A DNA stretch of 64,000 nucleotides from assembly GCF_001661965.1 (NCBI RefSeq), contig NZ_LYWZ01000007.1:1-64000 (forward strand), given 5' to 3'. Position 1 is the stretch's first letter, and each line of letters starts with the position of its first letter. The notes beneath the pieces are model-generated. The model was given only the letters and a program-made list of their open reading frames with translations. It was not told where the DNA came from and ran no database searches. The stretch is from Croceicoccus mobilis (GTDB lineage Bacteria; Pseudomonadota; Alphaproteobacteria; Sphingomonadales; Sphingomonadaceae). Positions 32,173 through 41,006 of this stretch are shown here, piece by piece. The position numbers and the translations under genes are program-made.

Positions 32173-34734
32173 ATGTGGAAGGGCATCAGTGATTTCGTCG
32201 ACGCCTTGGTGGGCGACGCGCGCAAGCCTGAGAAGGGCGCTCGCGCGGCTGCTGTACCGATGCTCTCGAATTTCCTCAGTTACCGTTCGTTCGATGAAGA
32301 CAAGCAGATTTTCTATCAGACGCGGTCCAAAGGTTTCATCCTTGAGTTGGCGCCGCTGGTTGGCGCTAACGAACGCGTGTCGGAAGTCATCGGTTCGATT
32401 TTCAGTGACATCCTCCATCCGGGGGCGAAGTTTGCGGTAACAACCTACAGCTCGCCGCGGGTCGCTGACAAACTGCAGGATTGGGCGTTGCCGCGCTTTC
32501 AGGCGGGTGGTGTGTTCCAGACCCTCGCGCGTCATCGTGTGGACAAGCTGCGAAATGGTGCGTGGTCGTCACTAGCGTCGGACGGTCCGTTTTTTGTGCG
32601 CAACTATCGCTGCATTCTCAGCGTCGGTGCGACTGACGGTAGCGGGCTGAAGGTTGGTGATCTCATCACGATGCGGGATGGGATCGTCGCGGCTCTCGAA
32701 TCGATCAACGTGCCCGCGCGCGTATTTACCCCTGTCGAGCTGATCCGACTTTTCGACGAAGTCTTGTCACCTTCGACCGGGGCGGGCGATGACGTCCCCG
32801 GGTACAATCGGTTTGACCCGATCAACGAGCAATGTGTTCGCCGGGACTTGGTCACTCATATCGAGAAGGATCGGTTGCTTCTGCACGCCCAGTCTCTGCG
32901 GCCGAGCGGTGAAACGGTCGAAGGCGTACCGGAGATGAAGGATTTCGTTCCGGAGAGGTTCGACGTTCGGACGATGTCGGTTCGCAATTTCCCTGATCGC
33001 TGGGCTCCGTGGGACACCCAGAAGGTGATTGGCGACGTGTTCAACGCGAAGCTCAACCTTCCGTGCCCTGTGCTGCAGACGATTTCCGGCATCATCCCGA
33101 GGGTCGAGGATTCCGAATCGAAGTCTGGTTTCAAGTTCGCGCGTTCGCGGTCGCTGGCTGACGGGCAGGGCGTGAAGCTCGTTCCGAAACTGCGCGACCA
33201 GGCCGCCGAGTGGGAGTTTGTGCAGGCGCAGGTTAAGGCCGGCGAGAAACTCATCAGCGCATATTACAGCGTGTCGATGCTGGCTCCGCGGGGGCGAGGT
33301 GAGGCCTGCGAACGGACGATCAAGTCGATCTACAAGGCATCCGGGTGGGACCTGATCGATGAAACGCACATCCAGATGATGGCGTTCATGAATCACTTTC
33401 CCCTGCAGCTCGCTGATGGGCTCGATGCAGATTATAAGCGTATGAAGCGCCTCAAGCTGATGCGCTCGGCAAACGTCGCGGCGATTGCCCCCGTGCAGGG
33501 GGAATTCATCGGCGGACACATCCCGCACCTGATGTTCATTGGACGCAGGGGGCAGCCGCAGTTCTGGTCTCCTTTCGAGAACAGTGCGGGGAACCACAAC
33601 GTCGCGATCGCCGGTAAGTCTGGGTCGGGCAAGTCGGTTTTGCTTCAGGACCTCTGCGCGAGCTTCGCCGGGGTCGGCGCCAAGACGATCGTTATCGATG
33701 ATGGTCGGTCGTTCGAGCATATGGCCAAGGCGCTGGGAGGCACGTTCACCGAGTTCAAGCTGTCGTCGGGCATTTCGATCAATCCGTTTCGGATGATCGA
33801 CGAGGAGCTCGCCGCGAGCGAGGAAGGTCAGGATTACCTGGTTGATTGCCTCGCGATGCTGAAGGCGATTGTTTCGCAGATGGCTCGGCACGAAAACCGG
33901 CTCAACGATACTGAGCGGGGGCTGATCGACCGGGCGGTCAACAGTGTTTGGGAAGAACACGGGGCCAACGGAACAGTCGATGCCGTGATCGATGAGCTTA
34001 AGAAGGAGGAGCATCCTTACGCTTACGATCTTGCGACAGCACTTCTGCCGTTTGCGTCATCGGGCACGTTTGGCCGGTTTTTCATCGGCGACGCGAATCT
34101 TGATCTGTCCAAGGATCTGACCGTTTTCGAATTGTCGGATCTTGCGACCAGGGAAGAGCTTCGCGGTGTTGTCCTGACATCGATCATGTTCGTCGCGTCA
34201 CAGACGATGCGCCGCATGGATCGCTCGATCCCGAAAGCATTGCTGATCGACGAGGCGTGGCAGATGCTCAAGGGCGGCTCAATGGCCGACTTTGTCGAGA
34301 CCTACTCGAGAACGTGCCGAAAGTATGGGGCTTCGCTCATCACTGCGACGCAGTCGATCAACGACTATTACAAGTCGGATGGGTCGCGTGCTGCGCTGGA
34401 GAACTCCGACTGGTTTTTGATCCTTCAGCAGAAGGCGGAAACGATTTCGGATTTCAGGAAGAGCGACCGTTTCGAGATGGATAATTTCACCGACGCGTTG
34501 CTCCGCTCGTTGAAGCGCAACGGGACGGATTATTCCGACATCTTCATTCGCGGGCCGGACACGCAGGCTGTGAGCAGGCTTGTTCTCGATCCGTATTCGG
34601 CAACGCTCTATTCCTCGAGCCCGAAGGTCTTCGCTGATATCGAAGACTATGTGCATCGCGGTTACAGGATGGCCGATGCAATCGAAGCCGTTGCGTTCCC
34701 CGAAAACGATAACATGCTCGAGGCTGCAGAATGA
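32173..34734 (+). CDS. traC: TraC, pilus-assembly ATPase (VirB4 family)
   Basis: The 853-aa protein has Walker A AGKSGSGKSVLLQ near residue 482 and Walker B ALLIDEAWQMLKGG near residue 693, in the usual VirB4/TraC positions. The N-terminal third carries the TraC-specific domain (SYRSFDEDKQIFYQ). It energises pilus assembly at the inner membrane. The end overlaps the next gene by 4 bp (ATGA). Confidence 0.92.
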   Translation: MWKGISDFVDALVGDARKPEKGARAAAVPMLSNFLSYRSFDEDKQIFYQTRSKGFILELAPLVGANERVSEVIGSIFSDILHPGAKFAVTTYSSPRVADKLQDWALPRFQAGGVFQTLARHRVDKLRNGAWSSLASDGPFFVRNYRCILSVGATDGSGLKVGDLITMRDGIVAALESINVPARVFTPVELIRLFDEVLSPSTGAGDDVPGYNRFDPINEQCVRRDLVTHIEKDRLLLHAQSLRPSGETVEGVPEMKDFVPERFDVRTMSVRNFPDRWAPWDTQKVIGDVFNAKLNLPCPVLQTISGIIPRVEDSESKSGFKFARSRSLADGQGVKLVPKLRDQAAEWEFVQAQVKAGEKLISAYYSVSMLAPRGRGEACERTIKSIYKASGWDLIDETHIQMMAFMNHFPLQLADGLDADYKRMKRLKLMRSANVAAIAPVQGEFIGGHIPHLMFIGRRGQPQFWSPFENSAGNHNVAIAGKSGSGKSVLLQDLCASFAGVGAKTIVIDDGRSFEHMAKALGGTFTEFKLSSGISINPFRMIDEELAASEEGQDYLVDCLAMLKAIVSQMARHENRLNDTERGLIDRAVNSVWEEHGANGTVDAVIDELKKEEHPYAYDLATALLPFASSGTFGRFFIGDANLDLSKDLTVFELSDLATREELRGVVLTSIMFVASQTMRRMDRSIPKALLIDEAWQMLKGGSMADFVETYSRTCRKYGASLITATQSINDYYKSDGSRAALENSDWFLILQQKAETISDFRKSDRFEMDNFTDALLRSLKRNGTDYSDIFIRGPDTQAVSRLVLDPYSATLYSSSPKVFADIEDYVHRGYRMADAIEAVAFPENDNMLEAAE

Positions 34735-35075
34735 GCGCTGCAACCCTCAACAGCCGTGCTTCGCATTTCGTACGGTATTCGCAATTTGGCGCAGCTGCTG
34801 CTTTGCGTCTGATTGGCTGGCTTTGTGTGACGCTTCTGGCATCCCTTGGGGTGATCGCATTGATGGCGTTCGCCATCGGCAATTTCACTGTCGATGGCAC
34901 GATGTTGCAGCTCGATAATCTCGCTTCGAGGTACGTCGATGCAGACGTCGGCCGCCAGGCCCAGTTTCAACATTACCTGCTGATCGTGTGGGCGATTGCG
35001 CTGACGGCGATCGGCTTTTTTCGGCGCGGAAGCCTCGCGCAGGCGGTTCGGGATTCGGAGAAGAACGATGGATGA
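34731..35075 (+). CDS. Small membrane protein in the tra operon
   Basis: A 114-aa protein has two membrane helices (LIGWLCVTLLASLGVIALMAFAI and HYLLIVWAIALTAIGFF) with a short periplasmic loop between. It occupies the traC-trbI gap and overlaps both neighbours. No F homologue is recognised; a system-specific assembly factor is likely. Confidence 0.65.
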   Translation: MSAATLNSRASHFVRYSQFGAAAALRLIGWLCVTLLASLGVIALMAFAIGNFTVDGTMLQLDNLASRYVDADVGRQAQFQHYLLIVWAIALTAIGFFRRGSLAQAVRDSEKNDG

Positions 35076-35580
35076 TCTCTTTGAGGGTGGGCGGGAGCGT
35101 CCGGCTCGTGCGGCGGCAGTTAAGAAAGTGCCGGAGAAGAGGTTCATGGGCTTCAGGCCTCGGGAGCTGGTCCTCGGGGTGGTTGCGGTTGCTGCTCTCG
35201 GGTGGGGCGCGTGGGTGACAAAATCGCTCGTTGCAGAGCCGCGCGAGCAGGAGTTCGTGCAGCTGCAGCTGCAGGGGATCATCAGCGAATATCTCCAAGC
35301 CCAGGCTCGGTCTGAAACTGACCAGAATATGGCCGCGCAGCAGACGGCGATCTTCATGGGAAAGCTCGATGAGACTGTGGCTGCGCTGTCGAAGCAGGGG
35401 AAGATCGTTCTCGTCCATGAAGCGGTGATCGGCGGCGATATCCCCGACGTCACGGATCAGGTTCGCAAGGTGGTGTACGCCCAGGTGGCGATGCCGAAGA
35501 TGGGCGCTGCGCCCGGCGTCCAGGGGGAAATGGAAGCCTACCTTGCTGCTAATGGAGGGGGCAATGTTCCAGCGCGCTGA
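35068..35580 (+). CDS. trbI: TrbI, F-type pilus-extension factor
   Basis: The 170-aa protein has a basic cytosolic N-terminus, one membrane helix (ELVLGVVAVAALGWGAWVT) and a periplasmic helical domain with QGIISEYLQAQARSETD and IVLVHEAVIGGDIPDVTD, typical of F-type TrbI. In F this protein affects pilus retraction and length. It overlaps both neighbouring genes. Confidence 0.78.
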   Translation: MDDLFEGGRERPARAAAVKKVPEKRFMGFRPRELVLGVVAVAALGWGAWVTKSLVAEPREQEFVQLQLQGIISEYLQAQARSETDQNMAAQQTAIFMGKLDETVAALSKQGKIVLVHEAVIGGDIPDVTDQVRKVVYAQVAMPKMGAAPGVQGEMEAYLAANGGGNVPAR

Positions 35581-36088
35581 GAAACGTCGGCTTAGTGCGC
35601 GGAGCAAAGTCCTCGCGATCGCTGCCCTTGGGATTGTGGTGACAGGTTATCTGTCGCTCAAGGAGTGGAGCGAGACGCACGCGTTCATGATTAATGCGAC
35701 AGAATCGCTGCCCAATTGGGGGTTTTTCGTCGAGAGCGGAAAGTTCCCGAAGAGGGGTGAATATGTCGTGTTCGACCCCGGCCACGACCCGCTTACTGAA
35801 AAGTATTTCGGGAAGAATCCGTCTGCCTTTGCGAAGGTTGCATACGGCGTTCCGGGCGATGTGGTTACCCGTGAGGGACGAGATGTTCTCGTGAATGGCG
35901 AGATCGTGGCGCGCACGAAGCCGCTGACCCGCAAAGGCGATCCGCTTGCGCTGGGGCCGACTGGGGTCGTCCCTGACGGATGCGTTTTTGCTGCAACGGA
36001 ACACAAGGACGGGTTTGACAGCCGCTATGCGGCGATCGGCTTTGTTTGCCGTGACCGTCTCGTGGGAGTGGGGAGTCCGGTACTGTGA
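35564..36088 (+). CDS. S26 signal peptidase-like protein (TraF/TrhF-type)
   Basis: The 174-aa protein has one N-terminal membrane anchor and the S26 catalytic pattern: Ser in INATESLPNWGFF and Lys in FAKVAYGVPGDVV, followed by the GDPLALGPTGVVPDGCVFA region. RP4 TraF and R27-type relatives process or cyclise pilins. In this operon the likely substrate is the TraA prepilin or another exported Tra protein. F itself lacks this gene. GGAGGGGGC precedes the ATG, inside trbI. Confidence 0.82.
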   Translation: MFQRAEKRRLSARSKVLAIAALGIVVTGYLSLKEWSETHAFMINATESLPNWGFFVESGKFPKRGEYVVFDPGHDPLTEKYFGKNPSAFAKVAYGVPGDVVTREGRDVLVNGEIVARTKPLTRKGDPLALGPTGVVPDGCVFAATEHKDGFDSRYAAIGFVCRDRLVGVGSPVL

Positions 36089-36735
36089 GAAGCATCCTGA
36101 TCGCGTGCGCTGCTGGTCTCATGTTGGGTCCTGTTGTGGCAGGAACAGAGCCAGCGCGGGCCGTGGACCACGGTCAGATGGGGCAGACTTGGCCTATTAT
36201 CGAGCCGGATCTGATGTCCGTCATCAAGGCGAAGCTCGATGAGGCTCAGCGGACAGGCAAGATTGACGATCTGAACCGCGAGTTCGCCAGAAAGGCTGAA
36301 CAGCGAGTGATGCGCCCTGTCCCGGTTGCCGGAATTCGTGCCGCAGAGCAGGACCGAAGCTGGGAGTATGACCCGGCGATCGTCGTCGAGAACGACATTC
36401 GAGACCACAAGGGCAACCTGATCGCGGCTGCAGGCCAGAGGGTGAACCCCTTCGATACCGTCAGACTTACGAAGAAGCTGATTTTCATCAATGGCGACAG
36501 CCAGGCGGAGCTTGATTGGGCTATGGCGCGCGGGACAGAGCGTGATGCCAAGATCATTATGGTCAACGGTTCGCCCTTTGAGCAGATGAAGGCGCACAAG
36601 CGCCGCTTCTATTTCGATCAATCCGGCGTTCTGACGCAGCGTTTTGGCATCAGGCACACGCCGGCGCTTGTGGAGCAAGAGGGGCAGATCCTTCTGGTGT
36701 CCGAAAAGGCGATTCCACGGGGGAAATCGTCATGA
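36085..36735 (+). CDS. traW: TraW, F-type pilus assembly protein
   Basis: A GTG start overlapping the previous stop gives a 216-aa periplasmic protein with a signal peptide. It carries the TraW hallmarks GQTWPIIEPDLMSVI near the N-terminus and ILLVSEKAIPRGK at the end. It works with TrbC and TraU in pilus assembly. Confidence 0.87.
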   Translation: MRSILIACAAGLMLGPVVAGTEPARAVDHGQMGQTWPIIEPDLMSVIKAKLDEAQRTGKIDDLNREFARKAEQRVMRPVPVAGIRAAEQDRSWEYDPAIVVENDIRDHKGNLIAAAGQRVNPFDTVRLTKKLIFINGDSQAELDWAMARGTERDAKIIMVNGSPFEQMKAHKRRFYFDQSGVLTQRFGIRHTPALVEQEGQILLVSEKAIPRGKSS

Positions 36736-37019
36736 TCGTCGAGAAGCTGAAGGATCTCGCTCCGGTCCCGTTGGCCGCTCCGGAGAGCCGGCAGCTCCTC
36801 GCAGCGAGGAAGCGGGTTATTTGGGCTGGCGGAGCGCTTGCCGTGTTGGTCGGGTTTTTTCCGATCCTTCATGCGCTCGCTGGCGTTTATGCTGTGGCAG
36901 CTGTGGTGGCTGCCGGGGTGTTCGCGGCGATCCAGGTTCCGATCTGGGCGCGCGCGAAGAATGCCGCGGATGACGAGTACCTCTTCAGGGATCGAGGAGG
37001 TGATGATGCGCAGGATTAG
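36732..37019 (+). CDS. Small two-helix membrane protein between traW and traU
   Basis: This 95-aa protein has a basic N-terminus and two consecutive hydrophobic segments (VIWAGGALAVLVGFFPILHAL and VYAVAAVVAAGVFAAIQVPIW). It overlaps the traW stop (ATGA) and traU start. It is unrecognised; retention in the operon suggests a role in the envelope complex. Confidence 0.6.
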   Translation: MIVEKLKDLAPVPLAAPESRQLLAARKRVIWAGGALAVLVGFFPILHALAGVYAVAAVVAAGVFAAIQVPIWARAKNAADDEYLFRDRGGDDAQD

Positions 37020-38031
37020 GGTCTTGCTGGCGTGTCTGGCGCTTTGGGCATTTGGTGGAGTTGCTTCTGCTCAGACGTTGCCGGAGGCTACGGGCGGCCG
37101 GTGTACGGGGAGTTTCGTCAATCCGATTACGGATGTTTGCTGGGGCTGCATGTTTCCACTGTCCGTTGGCGCGTTGAAGATCTGGCCGTCCAGTCGGGCC
37201 GACACGAAGAATCCGACGTTGCCGATTTGTGCCTGCGGGTCGCCTATTCCGCGGATCGGCATCGCGGTAGGCTTTTGGGAGCCGGTGCGGCTCATCGATG
37301 TGACCACGCGTCCGTTCTGCTTTCCGAACCTGGGCGGCGTAAAGCTTGATCCCGGGTTCAACATCGGCGGTGGCTATGCGTCAGGCCCTTCCCAGATCGG
37401 GGGGAAGGGCCAGAGTACGGCGAAGTATCACGTTCACTATTACATCTATCCTCTTCTCTACTGGTTGGAGATTCTGACCGATTTCATCTGCTTCGAGCAA
37501 AGCTCTTTCGATGTTGCCTACATCACGGAGATTGATCCGCTTTGGCAGGATGACGAGCTCACGACGATCCTGAACCCGGAGGCGGCGATCTTTGCCAATC
37601 CGCTCGCACAGGCCGCCTGTGCTGCCGACTGTGTCGCAGCGACGGCCAAATTGCCTCTTGATGAGCTGTTTTGGTGCTCAGGTTGCCAGGGTCCGATGTA
37701 CCCGATGAACGGCAATGTCGGCGCCAATATCGGCATGAAACAGTCAGGCAGACTGGCGGCTGAGCGCATGGTCTACAAGATGCACAGGACGGGCCTGGCT
37801 TACGGCACGATGGGAAGCAAGGGCCTTTGCAGCAAGTACCTGATGCCGGTCTTGAAGAAGAGCCAATATCGCCTGCAGCAGGTCAATCCGACACCGATGG
37901 TGAGCGGCCGCGAGTCTTGCTCGCCGATTGGAGCCACCACGATCTTGCCCAAGTCCGGACAGGTCTATCCGGTGAAGGGTGAGGACATGGGTTTCCTGTT
38001 GTGGCGTAAGCGCAATTGCTGCGTGTTCTGA
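37006..38031 (+). CDS. traU: TraU, F-type mating-pair protein
   Basis: The 341-aa product has a signal peptide (MRRIRVLLACLALWAFGGVASAQ) and the Cys-rich TraU body (GRCTGSFVNPITDVCWGCMFPL, CACGSPIPRIGI, ELFWCSGCQGPMYP). It ends LLWRKRNCCVF. TraU helps DNA transfer and mating-pair stability. The ATG at 37006 is better spaced from GAGGAGG than the one at 37003. Confidence 0.92.
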   Translation: MRRIRVLLACLALWAFGGVASAQTLPEATGGRCTGSFVNPITDVCWGCMFPLSVGALKIWPSSRADTKNPTLPICACGSPIPRIGIAVGFWEPVRLIDVTTRPFCFPNLGGVKLDPGFNIGGGYASGPSQIGGKGQSTAKYHVHYYIYPLLYWLEILTDFICFEQSSFDVAYITEIDPLWQDDELTTILNPEAAIFANPLAQAACAADCVAATAKLPLDELFWCSGCQGPMYPMNGNVGANIGMKQSGRLAAERMVYKMHRTGLAYGTMGSKGLCSKYLMPVLKKSQYRLQQVNPTPMVSGRESCSPIGATTILPKSGQVYPVKGEDMGFLLWRKRNCCVF

Positions 38032-38041
38032 GGAGAGGATG

Positions 38042-38776
38042 ATGAAGAAGTTTGTTGGTCCTCTCGTCGCGTTGCTCGGGTGCGGAGCATTCTCGGCTGT
38101 CCTTGCACAGAGTGTCGAAGGGCTCGATCTCGAGGCGATCGAGAAGCGTGCCGAGAGCAAGCTTGAAGAAGCGCAGGAGCTTTTCGATTTCGCGATCGCG
38201 AACGCTGAGCAGCATCAGGAGGCGGCTACAGAGGTCGTCGATAATGGATTTCAGGCTGCGCAGACTGTGGATGTGTCCCATATCGCAGGTCCGGACGGGG
38301 CGATCGATCTCGACGAGATGTTGGCTGGATCGCAGCAGGCGATGTCTGCCCCAAAGGGCGCGCCGCTTTTCATAGCATTCGCCTCGCTGTCTATGCCTGA
38401 GGATGCGCTGGCACGAATGATCGCCGATACGACCCGTGCGGGTGGCGTGATTGTGTTTCGGGGCTTTTCGGCCGGCAACCCGCAGGACTTCGTAACCGGG
38501 ATCCAGAAGGTTGTGGATCAGCAGGGCGCCAGCAACGTGGCTATCGATCCTCGCCTGTTCCGGGCATTTGGTGTCGATCGTGTACCGACATATGTCGCGC
38601 TCTCTCGCGATTTCGAGCCGTGCGATCAGCTGGAATGCACGAGTCAGACGCCTCCGCACGATAAGTTGTCCGGCAATGTTTCGGCAGAATATGCCCTGAC
38701 GCTGTTCGCGGAAAAAGGCGGTCCTGGTGCGTCCGTTTCGACGGTGGCGCTGAAGAACCTCAAGCGAGGTGGCTGA
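38042..38776 (+). CDS. trbC: TrbC, F-type conjugation protein
   Basis: The 244-aa protein has a signal peptide, a helical acidic N-terminal section and a C-terminal thioredoxin-like TrbC domain with PLFIAFASLSMPEDALARMI and RLFRAFGVDRVPTYVAL. It acts with TraW in pilus assembly. AGGAG lies 6 nt before ATG 38042; another ATG immediately precedes it. Confidence 0.85.
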   Translation: MKKFVGPLVALLGCGAFSAVLAQSVEGLDLEAIEKRAESKLEEAQELFDFAIANAEQHQEAATEVVDNGFQAAQTVDVSHIAGPDGAIDLDEMLAGSQQAMSAPKGAPLFIAFASLSMPEDALARMIADTTRAGGVIVFRGFSAGNPQDFVTGIQKVVDQQGASNVAIDPRLFRAFGVDRVPTYVALSRDFEPCDQLECTSQTPPHDKLSGNVSAEYALTLFAEKGGPGASVSTVALKNLKRGG

Positions 38777-40623
38777 TGCGCTGGGGGGCTTTTCTTGGGG
38801 TGATGTGCTTGTCGTTGGGGAGTGCTGCAGCACTCGCTCAAGCGACAATGGCGGACGGTCGTTCGGACGGTGAAGACCTGGCTAAGGCCATTCGCGATGC
38901 CACTTCGGACAGTATCCTTGCTGATGGGGCAGAGGCTGGTGTTCCTGGCTATGCCGGGACGGATTTCGCGGAAAGCGCGATGGTCGACGATGTCGCCGCG
39001 CTCGATACTGCTGGTGAGTTACAGAGGTCTACCAATCCGACCTATTCCGTGGTGGTCGACACCACCCGGCCGCGGTTTGATCCGACAACGATAGATCTTT
39101 CGGCGGCCGACGCGATCGAGGATGATCCGGACGCGTATCTTGGCACCGGCTTTACGCTGGATGGCTCGACAGGTGAGTGCGAGGCATTGCCGGGAAGCGG
39201 AACCGGCGTCACCGAGTATTTCGAGAGCTGCAATGACGGGTCGGTGGTCGAGGAATTCCCGCTGACCTGTTCTGTGGTGGCGGTCGATAATTCGCAATAT
39301 GGCTACACCTGCCAAGAGGTGCAGATCTACATTCCCGCGCACCGTGTTTGCGTCAAGCCGACGAGAGTTGGGTGCCAGGAATATGCCGACGTCCCCGAGC
39401 AAATAGTCGAGACCGTTAATTCGTGCGGTAACATCGATGCAAGCTGCACCGCAGGCGCGACGTCGACGACTGAGCTCGGCACTCATGAGACCTATGAATA
39501 TTACGGCAAGCGCATTCCTCGAGACGTGAGAAGGATCTCGAAGCAGTATGTCTGCGATAGCGAGCATAGTACGTCGCCGGCTGTTGATTCAGCGATGGAA
39601 TTTTTCACGGAATGGAGGCGCGTCTCTAAGACGGCCTATTACGTTCCAGACGGTCCTGCTTATCACATCCCCGCTGTAGCGGAGACTTATGACGGCCGTG
39701 TTGGCTCGGGTTCGTATACGATCGATGAGACCGACTGCCTCAACAAGACGGCGACCTTGCAATGTACGCAAAGCTCCCAGGTGTGTGTTGCCAATGATGC
39801 GTCGGGAACGTGCGTCGAATGGGAGCGGACCTATGATTGCACGCGTCGGGTCAGCAAGAACGATTGTTCGGTGCTGGACGCTCGGCCGGAATGCACGTTC
39901 GATCATCGCGAGTGTTTGAGCGAAGACGCTGACGGCACCTGCAATATCTACGACGAGTGGTATCGATGCACGACAGGCGAGCCGGTGGACCCGGATGCGG
40001 AGGAGTTCATCTGCAGCGGCGATCTGTACTGTCTCGATGGTGAATGCACAGAGATCGAGCGCGAGGCATCTACGGAATTCAAGGATGCAATGGTGGCCGT
40101 GCAGACGATGGGCGAGCTGCGCGATGATTTCGATCCGGATACGCTTCGGCTGTTTGGCGGTGAGAACCTGAAATGCACCAAAAAGCTTTTTGGGATCTCG
40201 AACTGTTGTTCAGGCAAAGGCGTCCCGCTCATCACGCCGTTCCTTTGCAGCGCGGAAGACCGCCTGGTTGATGAAAAGGACGATGCGGGTCTTTGCGCTT
40301 ATGTCGGATCATATTGCTCGGACAAGGTGCTTGGCGTTTGCGTCACCAAGAAGCAGTCCTATTGCTGTTTTTCGAGCAAGCTGACGAGGATCCTGCAGGA
40401 GCAGGGGAGGGCTCAGCTTGGGCTCGATTTCGGAACGCCCAAAGAGACGACCTGCGAAGGTTTGACCGTCGAGCAGTTCCAGCAGCTCGACCTGTCCCTC
40501 ATGGATTTCACCGAGGTCTATGAGGAGTTTACCGAAGCGGCAAAGCTCCCCGATGAAATTGAGGCGGGCATCCTGATTCAGGAGCGCATTGCCGAATATT
40601 ACAACCTTCACACCGCGCCATGA
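38776..40623 (+). CDS. traN: TraN, Cys-rich outer-membrane adhesin
   Basis: The 615-aa exported protein contains more than 40 cysteines, many in the repeated pattern of TraN (CLSEDADGTCNIYDEWYRC, CYTCQ-like pairs) and a conserved C-terminal part (CTKKLFGISNCCSG, SYCSDKVLGVCVTKKQSYCCF). TraN stabilises mating pairs at the recipient surface. The high disulfide content explains the DsbC-like gene in the operon. It overlaps trbC by 1 bp. Confidence 0.9.
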   Translation: MRWGAFLGVMCLSLGSAAALAQATMADGRSDGEDLAKAIRDATSDSILADGAEAGVPGYAGTDFAESAMVDDVAALDTAGELQRSTNPTYSVVVDTTRPRFDPTTIDLSAADAIEDDPDAYLGTGFTLDGSTGECEALPGSGTGVTEYFESCNDGSVVEEFPLTCSVVAVDNSQYGYTCQEVQIYIPAHRVCVKPTRVGCQEYADVPEQIVETVNSCGNIDASCTAGATSTTELGTHETYEYYGKRIPRDVRRISKQYVCDSEHSTSPAVDSAMEFFTEWRRVSKTAYYVPDGPAYHIPAVAETYDGRVGSGSYTIDETDCLNKTATLQCTQSSQVCVANDASGTCVEWERTYDCTRRVSKNDCSVLDARPECTFDHRECLSEDADGTCNIYDEWYRCTTGEPVDPDAEEFICSGDLYCLDGECTEIEREASTEFKDAMVAVQTMGELRDDFDPDTLRLFGGENLKCTKKLFGISNCCSGKGVPLITPFLCSAEDRLVDEKDDAGLCAYVGSYCSDKVLGVCVTKKQSYCCFSSKLTRILQEQGRAQLGLDFGTPKETTCEGLTVEQFQQLDLSLMDFTEVYEEFTEAAKLPDEIEAGILIQERIAEYYNLHTAP

Positions 40624-41006
40624 GTAACGGAATGACAAACGTCGCAACCATCTATTGCGAGCATGATTTGCCCTCGATGACTGTGTTTGAGCTCGCGGTT
40701 GCCAGTGCGATCGGGCGGCAAGAGTTGAGCTCCAATCAGGATCTGATGGAGATCCTTGGGGACTGGTTCCAGAGGTCGGTAGACGACAGGGACGTTGTCT
40801 CCGCGCTGTCGAAAATGGAGCAGCAGGGCTGGGTCAGGCAAGCCGGCGAGACCCTCGTCGCTTATCGTCTGACCCCGATGGGGATCGACTATGTGACGAC
40901 GCTTTATGGCGGCTGCATCAGGATGATCGACCGCGGTCTTGGCATTCTGAAGGTCTCTTTTCTTTTGCAGGCGCTCGAATTTCCGAAGGAGGAAGACAAT
41001 GCTTAA
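40620..41006 (+). CDS. Winged-helix-like small protein inside the tra operon
   Basis: The 128-aa cytosolic protein has a plausible winged-helix core: SSNQDLMEILGDWFQRSVDDRDVVSALSKMEQQGWVRQAGETLVAYRLTP read as consecutive helices plus wing. It overlaps traN and traF. Regulators inside F-type operons between traN and traF are unusual, so it may tune transfer expression or be a structural factor. No close family is recognised. Confidence 0.6.
   Translation: MSNGMTNVATIYCEHDLPSMTVFELAVASAIGRQELSSNQDLMEILGDWFQRSVDDRDVVSALSKMEQQGWVRQAGETLVAYRLTPMGIDYVTTLYGGCIRMIDRGLGILKVSFLLQALEFPKEEDNA

Noticed and set aside
32767-34014. A 415-aa minus-strand open frame inside traC
   Set aside because: It is antisense to the Walker A region and other conserved TraC motifs, so it is a shadow.
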